Below, one piece after another: positions 15,274 through 22,709 of a DNA stretch of 43,682 nt. Positions within the stretch are counted from its first letter, which is position 1, and each line of letters begins with the position of its first letter. The notes beneath the pieces were generated by a model that saw only the letters and a program-made list of their open reading frames with translations, was not told the origin of the DNA and did no database searches. The position numbers and the translations under genes are program-made. Where the stretch lies: the NCBI GenBank assembly GCA_023459275.1, contig JAEWVC010000016.1, positions 1 to 43,682 on the forward strand, written 5' to 3'. This DNA comes from Bacillota bacterium. Lineage in GTDB: Bacteria > Bacillota > Clostridia > Christensenellales > Aristaeellaceae.

Positions 15274-17010
15274 TCAGGCAAACTGCGCATCGTACATCTT
15301 GCGGTAAAAGCCCTGCATGGCCATCAGCGTTTCGTGGGTGCCCGTTTCCACAATGTTGCCATCCCGAACCACCAGGATCAGGTCGGCGTTCTGGATGGTG
15401 GAAAGCCTGTGGGCAATTACAAAGCAGGTCTTGTCCTGCATCAGCGCCCGCATGGCTTTTTGGATCTGGATCTCGGTGCGGGTGTCCACGTTGGAGGTGG
15501 CTTCATCCAGGATCAGCATAGGCGCTTCCATGAGCATGGCCCGGGCGATGGTCAGAAGCTGCTTCTGGCCCTTGGAGATATTGGCCCCGTCGTCGGTGAT
15601 CAAGGTATCGTAGCCCATGGGCAGCCGTTTGATGTAGGAGTGGATGTGCGCAGCCTTTGCGGCGGCCTCCACCTCCTCCCGGGTGGCGTCCTTTTTGGCG
15701 TAGGCGATGTTCTCAAAGATCGTTCCGGAAAAGAGCCAGGTATCCTGCAGCACCATGGCATAACTGCGGCGGAGGCTTTTTCTTGTGGCTTCCCGCACGT
15801 CGCAGCCGTCCACGGTGATTTTGCCCTCGTTCACATCATAAAAGCGCATCAGCAGATTGATAAGCGTGGTCTTGCCCGCACCGGTGGGGCCTACGATGGC
15901 GATGAGGCCGCCGGGCGCGGCGTGAAAGTTGACATGCTTGAGGATGGGCTTCCCTTCCTCATACCCGAAGGACACGTCCTGCACCGCCACATCCCCCGAA
16001 ACGCCGCTCAGTTCCCTGGCGTTTTTTGCGTCCGCTGCTTCCAGCGGCTCATCCAGCAGGCGGAATACCCGCTCCGCGGCAGCCAGCGCGGACTGGAATT
16101 CCCCCACAACGTTGGCCATTTCATTGATAGGCCCGGAGAATTTGCGGGAATACAGCACAAAGGAAGAGATGTCCCCCAGGCCAATCATGCCCTTCATGTA
16201 CAGGATGGCCCCGAACACGCTGATAAGGGAAAGGGACAGGTTGTTGATAAAGTTCACCGAGGGCCCGGTGGTGCTGCCGTAATAGTCAGCCTTGTAGTAT
16301 GCCTCCACCGTCTCATCGTTCTTGCCGCCCACGCGCTTGACGGTATTTTCCTCCTGGTGGTATGCCTTGAGTGTCTTTTGACCGGAGATGACCTCTTCCA
16401 CCAGGCCGTTCAGCTCACCCAGCTTTTTGGACCTTGCGCGGAACAAGGGCCTGGTATGGCTGACGATGAACCGGGTCAGCAGCATGGACAGGGGGATAGT
16501 CACCACAAACACCAAGACCAGCACTTTCGAAAGGCTGATCATCATGATCAGGGAGCCGGCCACGGTAAAGAGGCTGGCAAAGACCTGTACCAGGTCATTG
16601 GAGAGGGAGGTGTTGATGGTGTCGATGTCGTAGGAGATACGGCTGATGATGTCCCCGGTTTGATGGGTGTCAAAATATCCCACCGGCATATCGGCCAGCC
16701 GCTCGAACACATCCTTGCGCATTTTGTAGATTACGTTCCTGCTGATGTAGATCATCAGCACGGACAGGAAATAACTCAGCGCCGCGGAGATCACGTAAAA
16801 TATCAGCATCTGGATCACCAGGGAGAGGATGCCGTTCAGATCGACCTGCCCGGTGCCCAGCTTCATCAGGTCGATGGCATAGCCGGAAAGCCTTGGGCCC
16901 AGCAGTGCCAGATAGTTGCCGCCTATGGAAAGCGCCAGGGCCAGGACCAGCAGCCCCCAGTACTGCATCAGATAATCCCCCAGGCGCCGGTAGACCGTCT
17001 TCTTAGCCAC
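15274..17010 (-). CDS. ABC exporter half-transporter, subunit B (canonical ATPase, variant signature)
   Basis: 578 residues: six-helix ABC_membrane domain (about 1-310) and a nucleotide-binding domain with Walker A GPTGAGKTTL, Q-loop, Walker B MLILDEATS (catalytic Glu present) and H-loop IAHRLST. The signature reads ISKGQKQ instead of LSGGQ. This complements the partner subunit, which has a normal signature but Asp in place of the catalytic Glu. Together they would form a heterodimer with one competent and one degenerate ATP site, as in TM287/288 and BmrCD exporters. The start overlaps the partner's stop by eight bases. The substrate is unknown; drugs, peptides or lipids are all possible. Confidence 0.93.
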   Translation of the reverse strand: MAKKTVYRRLGDYLMQYWGLLVLALALSIGGNYLALLGPRLSGYAIDLMKLGTGQVDLNGILSLVIQMLIFYVISAALSYFLSVLMIYISRNVIYKMRKDVFERLADMPVGYFDTHQTGDIISRISYDIDTINTSLSNDLVQVFASLFTVAGSLIMMISLSKVLVLVFVVTIPLSMLLTRFIVSHTRPLFRARSKKLGELNGLVEEVISGQKTLKAYHQEENTVKRVGGKNDETVEAYYKADYYGSTTGPSVNFINNLSLSLISVFGAILYMKGMIGLGDISSFVLYSRKFSGPINEMANVVGEFQSALAAAERVFRLLDEPLEAADAKNARELSGVSGDVAVQDVSFGYEEGKPILKHVNFHAAPGGLIAIVGPTGAGKTTLINLLMRFYDVNEGKITVDGCDVREATRKSLRRSYAMVLQDTWLFSGTIFENIAYAKKDATREEVEAAAKAAHIHSYIKRLPMGYDTLITDDGANISKGQKQLLTIARAMLMEAPMLILDEATSNVDTRTEIQIQKAMRALMQDKTCFVIAHRLSTIQNADLILVVRDGNIVETGTHETLMAMQGFYRKMYDAQFA

Positions 17011-18718
17011 GGTCCGTCACCCCCATTTGAATGCGGGCAATTTCCCTGTACAGCTCGCATGAGGCCATCAATTCTTCATGGGTGCCGTACCCGGCCATTT
17101 TTCCGTCATCCAGCACCAGGATATGGTCGCAGCGCATGACGGTGGATACCCGCTGGGCGATTAAGAGGGTGGTGGTATGGCTGAAATGGGTGCGGATATC
17201 CCTGCGCAAAGAGGCGTCCGTCTTGTAATCCAGGGCACTGGAGGAATCGTCCAGGATCAGGATCTCCGGGTTCCCGGCCAGAGCTCTGGCGATAAGCACC
17301 CGTTGCTTTTGCCCCCCGGACAGGTTTGCCCCCTTGATGGCAAGCCCTGACCCGTACCCCTCTTTTTCTGCTATAAAGTCCGACGCTTGGGCGTATTCAG
17401 CGGCCTTTTCCAGCTCCTCCTCGCCGATGTCCCGTCCAAGGCGGATGTTCTCCGCAATGCTGTCCTCAAAGATCACATCGTTTTGAAACACCACGCCAAA
17501 TTTTTCCCGGAGCACACCAACGTCCATTTCCCGGATATCCTTGCCGCCAATGCATATCTGCCCCTTATCCACATCATAAAACCGCAAAAGAAGCTGGGCG
17601 ATGGTGGATTTCCCCGCGCCTGTCGGTCCGATGATGCCCAGCGTTTCCCCGCGCTTTAGGGAGAAGGAAACATCGGTAAGGTTATCCCCTTTTTTGTTGT
17701 AAGAAAAGCTGACATGGTCAAACACCACATGGTCTTCGGTAGAGGCCACCTGGGCTTCCGGCATTACCGCCATCTCCTCCGGCGCGGTCAAAACATCGGC
17801 GATGCGGCCGGCGGAGGCACTCGCCTTGGAATACATGGTGAATACCCTGGGGATGGTCATCATGGCATTCAGGATGATGGTGAAATACGACAGGAAGGCC
17901 ACAATCTCCCCTACCTTACCCACCCCCGCATTCACGCGCGTGGCGCCCACCAGCACCACCAGCGAAAGCCCGCCGTTGAGCAGCAGGTTCATGGATGGGC
18001 TGATGCCAGCCATGGTCATGCTGGCTTTTCTCTCCGTCTGCACCACCTGGCTGTTGACGCCGTCAAAGCGCTGCTTCTCATCCTCCGTCTTGGACAGCGC
18101 CTTGATGACCCGGATACCGGCTGCGTTCTCCCTGACCACCCGCACCATGCCGTCCAGCGCTTCCTGTGCAACGCGGAACAAGGGCACGCCCTTGCGGGAG
18201 ATGACGATAGTGATGATGACAATGAAGGGCATCACCGAAACAAGCACCAGCGTCAGCATGGGGTCCAGCGTCAGGGTGATCAGCGTTCCGCCCACAAGAA
18301 GGATCGGAGCGCGGATGCCGATGCGCTGCATCATGCCTACCATCTGATGGACGTTGTAGGTATCGCTTGTCATACGTGATATCAGGGATGGAATTGTAAA
18401 ATGGTCCACTTGCCGGTTGGTGAGATAGGAAATCCGGCGGAAAAGATCATAGCGGATCCTGCGGGTAGTATCCCTTGCGACGGAGGAGGCCATACGGTTG
18501 GCCAAAATGTTGGTCACCACTGCCACCACGGAGCATGCGACCATCCCGGCGCCCCACCAAACCACCTTGCTGATGCTGCCCATGGGGATCACCACGTCGA
18601 TCACGTAGGCCAAGATCCTTGGAAGGCACAGGTCCATAATGGTACCAAGGAATTTGATAAAGAGTCCAACCGACATTCTGGGCACATAAGGGCGCAGATA
18701 CCGTAAAACGTGCTTCAA
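17003..18718 (-). CDS. ABC exporter half-transporter, subunit A (degenerate ATP site)
   Basis: 571 residues from TTG 18718, preceded by AAGGGGAAGG. The longer frame from 18829 runs through the predicted promoter and is rejected. The six-helix membrane domain is followed by Walker A GPTGAGKSTIAQLLLRF, the normal signature LSGGQKQR and Walker B EILILDDSSSALD, where the residue after the Walker B Asp is Asp rather than the catalytic Glu. H-loop is IAQRVST (Gln-Arg, with the canonical His replaced by Gln). This is the non-canonical half of a heterodimeric type IV exporter. It is the first gene of a three-gene operon with subunit B and the C39-like peptidase. Confidence 0.92.
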   Translation of the reverse strand: MKHVLRYLRPYVPRMSVGLFIKFLGTIMDLCLPRILAYVIDVVIPMGSISKVVWWGAGMVACSVVAVVTNILANRMASSVARDTTRRIRYDLFRRISYLTNRQVDHFTIPSLISRMTSDTYNVHQMVGMMQRIGIRAPILLVGGTLITLTLDPMLTLVLVSVMPFIVIITIVISRKGVPLFRVAQEALDGMVRVVRENAAGIRVIKALSKTEDEKQRFDGVNSQVVQTERKASMTMAGISPSMNLLLNGGLSLVVLVGATRVNAGVGKVGEIVAFLSYFTIILNAMMTIPRVFTMYSKASASAGRIADVLTAPEEMAVMPEAQVASTEDHVVFDHVSFSYNKKGDNLTDVSFSLKRGETLGIIGPTGAGKSTIAQLLLRFYDVDKGQICIGGKDIREMDVGVLREKFGVVFQNDVIFEDSIAENIRLGRDIGEEELEKAAEYAQASDFIAEKEGYGSGLAIKGANLSGGQKQRVLIARALAGNPEILILDDSSSALDYKTDASLRRDIRTHFSHTTTLLIAQRVSTVMRCDHILVLDDGKMAGYGTHEELMASCELYREIARIQMGVTDRG

Positions 18719-18755
18719 GCCTTCCCCTTCTTTTGCCTTATTGCGTATGGAAACA

Positions 18756-18784
18756 AGTGTACATGAATTCTGTCCTGTTTTCAA
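18756..18784 (-). promoter_or_regulatory. Predicted promoter of the ABC exporter operon
   Basis: Minus-strand TTGAAA (18784-18779), 17 bases, TACACT (18761-18756). The predicted leader to TTG 18718 is about 31 bases, which supports that start. Confidence 0.72.
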
Positions 18785-18827
18785 GGCAGACAGGCTAAAA
18801 AAGACATAAGGAATCCCGTGCGCATGC

Positions 18828-18850
18828 AAAAAGGAGGCTTCCGAGCCTCC
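18828..18850 (-). terminator. Terminator of the SulP transporter gene
   Basis: GGAGGCT and AGCCTCC (18833-18839, 18844-18850) with a four-base loop. On the minus strand five T follow the stem. It separates the SulP gene from the exporter promoter downstream. Confidence 0.88.
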
Positions 18851-18886
18851 GTCCTCCCTTTTGCTTTTTTAGAAATTTATGGATTT

Positions 18887-20407
18887 TTAGGCGAACTCGA
18901 AGCCACTGCGTGTAAGCAAAGCCAGGGGTTGCTTTTGCAGGTTCTCCAGTTTCAGGGATATACCGTCCCTTTCCGCGCTGGCTTTCAGGGCACGCAAAGC
19001 GCGCAGCGCTGAGGCGTCCATGAAGGGAACACCTTTCAAATCCAGCAGCAAAACCTTGATCCGATCCCGGTCCCGGTCGGACAGTTCACCCAGTTTATGG
19101 GATGCCACAAAGAACAGCGGGCCGTTTACCGACAGGCGGACCGCATCTGCCCCCGCATCCTCAAAATCCACACCTACCAGGTTTTTCAACCGCACCAGCA
19201 CAAGCACGGCCGCCAGTACGAGCGCGGCGCTGATAGCCATCACCAGATCCAGCACCACCGTCAACAAAAACGCGGTAAGGAACACGGCACCGTCGCTTTT
19301 AGGCAGGTGCTTAAGCTCCCGGAAATAGTCCCATTCGCCCATGTTGAATGCCACAGCCATCAACACCGCTGCCAATGCCGCCATGGGTACGGCCTTCACA
19401 TAGGGCATGCCCACCAGGAAAACCGCAAGAAGCGTTAGCGCATGCACCATGCCGGCCACCGGCGTTTGTCCGCCGTTTTTGATATTGGCAGCGGTGCGGG
19501 CCAGCGCACCGGTCACAGGAATGCCGCCAAACAGCGCGGAGCCGATATTGGCAATTCCCTGGGCGGCAAGCTCCATGTTGGGATTGTGGCGCCTTCCTGT
19601 CATGCCGTCGGCCACGGTAGCGGAAAGGAGTGATTCAATACCGGCCAGGAAGGCAATGGTCAGCGCCGTGGGCAGCAGCTCCGCCGCTTTTTCCATGGAC
19701 CACGCGGGAAGGGCAATACCGGGGAAGCTGGCGGAAATATGGGGAAAACGCGTTCCGATCGTCTCTGCGCCAGGAAGAATAAAGGAAAGGATGGTAGCTG
19801 CAAGCAGCGCCACAAGGGAACCGGGAACGCGGCGGTTCACCCGCGGCCAAAGGATGATCACGGCCAGCGCAAAAACACCGATGAGGATGGATTCCCATGA
19901 GGCGGTGCCGATGCCCTGGAAGTAGAACGCCCATTTGTGAATAAATTCCGCAGGCACGGGTCCATTCCCAAGCCCCAAAAAATCCCCCACCTGGGTGGAA
20001 AAAATCACCACGGCAATGCCGCTGGTGAACCCTGAAATCACGGGATAAGGAATAAACTGCAAAAGCTTGCCAAAGCGCAGGACACCGATAAGGATCAGCA
20101 GCACGCCGGCCATCAGCGTGGCCAGGACAAGACCGTCCAGGCCGTATTTGGAAATTGCCCCGGCGACAATCACCACAAATGCGCCGGTGGGCCCGCCGAT
20201 CTGAACCGTGCTTCCACCCAGCGCAGAGACCAGAAATCCGCCAATAATGGCCGTCACAAGGCCTTTTTCGGGCGATGCGCCGGAGGCGATGCCAAGGGCG
20301 ATAGACAGGGGCAGCGCGATAATCCCTACAACAATTCCGGCGGTAAGGTCACCAAAGAACTTCTTTGCGGAATACTGTTTCAGGCAGGCGATAATGGATG
20401 GCCTCAT
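18887..20407 (-). CDS. SulP-family anion permease with C-terminal STAS domain
   Basis: 506 residues. The N-terminal FFGDLTAGIVVGIIALPLSI signature and about ten to twelve membrane helices (to about residue 415) are typical of SulP/SLC26 transporters, which move sulfate, bicarbonate, nitrate or dicarboxylates by symport. The C-terminal ~75 residues form a STAS domain (KVLLLDLKGVPFMDASALRAL). The substrate cannot be predicted; no sulfate-assimilation or carbonic anhydrase gene is adjacent. AAAGGGA precedes the ATG. It is monocistronic. Confidence 0.92.
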   Translation of the reverse strand: MRPSIIACLKQYSAKKFFGDLTAGIVVGIIALPLSIALGIASGASPEKGLVTAIIGGFLVSALGGSTVQIGGPTGAFVVIVAGAISKYGLDGLVLATLMAGVLLILIGVLRFGKLLQFIPYPVISGFTSGIAVVIFSTQVGDFLGLGNGPVPAEFIHKWAFYFQGIGTASWESILIGVFALAVIILWPRVNRRVPGSLVALLAATILSFILPGAETIGTRFPHISASFPGIALPAWSMEKAAELLPTALTIAFLAGIESLLSATVADGMTGRRHNPNMELAAQGIANIGSALFGGIPVTGALARTAANIKNGGQTPVAGMVHALTLLAVFLVGMPYVKAVPMAALAAVLMAVAFNMGEWDYFRELKHLPKSDGAVFLTAFLLTVVLDLVMAISAALVLAAVLVLVRLKNLVGVDFEDAGADAVRLSVNGPLFFVASHKLGELSDRDRDRIKVLLLDLKGVPFMDASALRALRALKASAERDGISLKLENLQKQPLALLTRSGFEFA

Positions 20408-20543
20408 TCATTGTATCCCTTTCCTAGGCGCTTGTCTTGAGCGCTAAACAGCGGATAGCATACCACGGAAACAGGCCGGAAGCAACGGATAAAAACCAAC
20501 GAAAACGAAGCCTCCTGCGCCTTGCATTTTCGACAAAGGCCGA

Positions 20544-20549
20544 TATAAT
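20544..20549 (+). promoter_or_regulatory. -10 element upstream of the beta-lactamase-like gene
   Basis: Perfect TATAAT with TTGCAT (20522-20527) 16 bases upstream as a plausible -35 box. The ribosome site follows about 22 bases later. Confidence 0.55.
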
Positions 20550-20585
20550 GGAAGGCGCAATACAGCTTTCAAAGGAGTGCCTCCC

Positions 20586-21359
20586 TTGCCCGAAGAGATG
20601 GAATGGATTCTTGAAGCGATTTCCCGCGTGCCCGGGAAAGTAAGCTTATATTACAAAAACCTGGTTACCGGCGCAGCCTTTTCCCATTGTCCCGATCTGC
20701 CCCTGATCGCTGCCAGTGTAATCAAGCTTCCCATCATGCTGGAAGCCTTCCGGCAGATCCGGGATGGGGAGACCACCGGCGACGCAAAATTTTACATTGA
20801 TGCCTCCAGGAAGCTCCCCTCCTGCGGCGTATTGAGCTACCTGCACAACGGCCTGGAAGTGACGCTTATGGACCTTGTGACGCTGATGATCATTGTCAGC
20901 GATAATACGGCCACCAATCTGCTCATTGATTTTTTGACCCCGGAAGCCGTCAATGCCACGCTTTTCGAACTGGGGGTAAAAAACAGCAGGCTCAACCGCA
21001 GGCTGTTTGAGCCGGAATTAAGCCGGCAGGGCATTCAAAACTTTATCACAGCCGGAGACATGGGCCTTCTTCTGGAGAAGATTTACCGGCAGGAAGCTGT
21101 CTCAAAAGAGGCCAGCCAGCGGATGCTCACCCTCCTGCAATACCAGCAATTAAATGGCAAGATCCCGTTTTATCTGCATGACCGGGGCATTTCTGTCGCC
21201 CACAAGACAGGCGAGGATGACCATATCACCCATGATGTGGGGATCGTGTTTTCCCGGGAACCGTTCATACTATGCCTGTGCGCCAATGAGGTGGACGTGC
21301 CGCCTTTTGAGCGGCTGATGCAGGATACGGCACGGCTTTTAGCGGATGCCCAGGGATAA
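20586..21359 (+). CDS. Cytosolic class A beta-lactamase-like serine hydrolase
   Basis: 257 residues from TTG 20586, eight bases after AAAGGAG; GTG 20577 overlaps that site. The full class A active-site set is visible: Ser44-x-x-Lys47 in AASVIKLP, SDN in IIVSDNTATN, an omega-loop Glu in FEPELS and KTG in HKTGED. There is no signal peptide, so the protein should stay inside the cell, away from the periphery where beta-lactams act. The omega-loop has Ser where lactamases have Asn170. Family members without export signals often act as amidases or esterases of unknown substrate. It is coupled to the isochorismatase-type gene, 20 bases downstream. Confidence 0.82.
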   Translation: MPEEMEWILEAISRVPGKVSLYYKNLVTGAAFSHCPDLPLIAASVIKLPIMLEAFRQIRDGETTGDAKFYIDASRKLPSCGVLSYLHNGLEVTLMDLVTLMIIVSDNTATNLLIDFLTPEAVNATLFELGVKNSRLNRRLFEPELSRQGIQNFITAGDMGLLLEKIYRQEAVSKEASQRMLTLLQYQQLNGKIPFYLHDRGISVAHKTGEDDHITHDVGIVFSREPFILCLCANEVDVPPFERLMQDTARLLADAQG

Positions 21360-21379
21360 TGCGAAAGGGAGTGTTTTCC

Positions 21380-21910
21380 ATGAAAAAGCTGCTGATCGTG
21401 GTGGATTACCAAATCGACTTTGTCACGGGCAGCCTGGGATTTCCCAAGGCGCCGGCGCTGGAAGAGCCTATCTGCCGCAAGATCGCCGCATACCGCAAAG
21501 CGGGGGACGACGTGGTGTTCACGCTGGATACCCACGGGGACGATTATCTTGAAACAATGGAAGGGAAGAAGCTTTCTGTCCCCCATTGTCTTCACGGCTC
21601 CGAGGGCTGGCGGCTTTATGGCAAGACGTCTGTTTTGAAATCGCCCAAAGACCTTACGTTTGAAAAGCCAACCTTTGGCTCCGCCGGCCTTATGGTCTAT
21701 TTACAGAACCACGCGTACATATCCATTGAGCTTTGCGGGCTGGTGACCAATATGTGCGTTCTTGCCAACGCCGTTCTTGCGAAAACGGCGCAGCCCGACG
21801 CGGAGATCATTGTGGACGCCGCCGCCACCGCAAGCTTTGATGCCGCGATGCATGAAAAGGCACTGGATGTGATGCAAGGGATGCACATTACGGTGCTGAA
21901 CCGCATATAG
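21380..21910 (+). CDS. Isochorismatase-superfamily cysteine hydrolase (nicotinamidase-related)
   Basis: 176 residues from ATG 21380 with GGGAG eight bases upstream; the frame opens earlier at 21359 but without a ribosome site. Motifs: Asp in LLIVVDYQIDF, a TLDTHGDDYLETMEGKKL block that resembles the metal-binding region of nicotinamidases, and catalytic Cys in CGLVTNMCVLANA. Members hydrolyse amides such as nicotinamide or N-carbamoylsarcosine. It follows the beta-lactamase-like gene in the same operon, so the two hydrolases may act in one amide-degradation step or in NAD salvage. That link is inference. Confidence 0.85.
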   Translation: MKKLLIVVDYQIDFVTGSLGFPKAPALEEPICRKIAAYRKAGDDVVFTLDTHGDDYLETMEGKKLSVPHCLHGSEGWRLYGKTSVLKSPKDLTFEKPTFGSAGLMVYLQNHAYISIELCGLVTNMCVLANAVLAKTAQPDAEIIVDAAATASFDAAMHEKALDVMQGMHITVLNRI

Positions 21911-21932
21911 CGCTTTTTACCCTTTTCCCGCC

Positions 21933-21961
21933 TTGTTTTCCATACCGTTTTATGGTAAAAT
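21933..21961 (+). promoter_or_regulatory. Candidate promoter and imperfect palindrome before the GntR gene
   Basis: TTGTTT (21933-21938), 17 bases, TAAAAT (21956-21961). The spacer holds CCATA (21940-21944) and TATGG (21951-21955), a possible operator for the regulator's own control. The -35 match is weak. Confidence 0.45.
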
Positions 21962-22009
21962 CATCCTGAAATTGTTTTACAAATGGATGATTGGCGGGAG
22001 GTTCCGTCC

Positions 22010-22684
22010 ATGGAAGGATTTCGCCGGATCAGCTCCGAACGGCTTTCGGACAAGGTGGTTCAGCAGCTTCTGCAGCGCATCCGGGCCGGGGAATTGCCGG
22101 TGGGCACAAGGCTGCCCAATGAGGAGGAACTTGCGGCACAAATGGGCGTCAGCCGCGGAATCCTCCGGGAAGCATTGACCACTTTGCAGGCGCAAGGATA
22201 TATCAGCCGTGCCCCGAGAGAAGGCACCATTGTGCAAAGCCTTTCCGGGAACGAATCCAACAACTCCTTTTTGGCATTGATGCGTTCCGCAAAGCACAGC
22301 GACCTGATCCAGCTTCGGGAAGCGGTGGAGTGCTTTGTGCTGCGCAGCGTGATACGCCTGGCTTCGGAGGAAGAAATCAATAGCTTGTTTCAGCTTTTGG
22401 ACGCGCCCTTGTCCACCACTGAACATCGCCCCGACTATTTTTTTCATTACCGCCTGGCGGAGATTTCGGGCAATCCTTTGTTCTGTGCCTTCATTGACTT
22501 GTATTATGATACCGTGCGCAAAAAAGCCTTCTCCCTTACGAAAAACCAGCGCACACTGAACACTTTGAAAAAGGAGCATGTGCGCATCGCTGAGGCCATC
22601 CGCGCAAGGGATGCAAAGACTGCGGTGGCCGCCATGCGCAGCCATCTTAACAAAGTCCGGCGGCATACGATTTCCGGCGATTGA
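22010..22684 (+). CDS. GntR/FadR-subfamily transcriptional regulator
   Basis: 224 residues from ATG 22010 with GGGAGG eight bases upstream. The N-terminal winged helix reads LSDKVVQQLLQRIRAGELP, then GTRLPNEEELAAQMGVSRGILREAL. The C-terminal FCD-type domain is helical (LIQLREAVECFVLRSVIRLA, FHYRLAEISGN, EHVRIAEAIRARD). It contains the Asp/His-type metal-ligand region common in FCD ligand domains. Such regulators sense acidic or sugar-acid metabolites. The target is not obvious; nothing catabolic follows directly, and the downstream gene is a beta-helix protein 25 bases away. Confidence 0.9.
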   Translation: MEGFRRISSERLSDKVVQQLLQRIRAGELPVGTRLPNEEELAAQMGVSRGILREALTTLQAQGYISRAPREGTIVQSLSGNESNNSFLALMRSAKHSDLIQLREAVECFVLRSVIRLASEEEINSLFQLLDAPLSTTEHRPDYFFHYRLAEISGNPLFCAFIDLYYDTVRKKAFSLTKNQRTLNTLKKEHVRIAEAIRARDAKTAVAAMRSHLNKVRRHTISGD

Positions 22685-22709
22685 CGAAGGATGCAGGGGG
22701 ATTCTTCTA

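Noticed and set aside
14956..17139. Open frame of about 727 codons on the + strand
   Set aside because: Antisense to the ABC exporter and peptidase genes. It has no recognisable domains and no ribosome site.
20430..20446. GCGCT/AGCGC mini-hairpin in the SulP leader as a riboswitch
   Set aside because: The stem is only five pairs with no conserved aptamer motifs. It is treated as chance structure.
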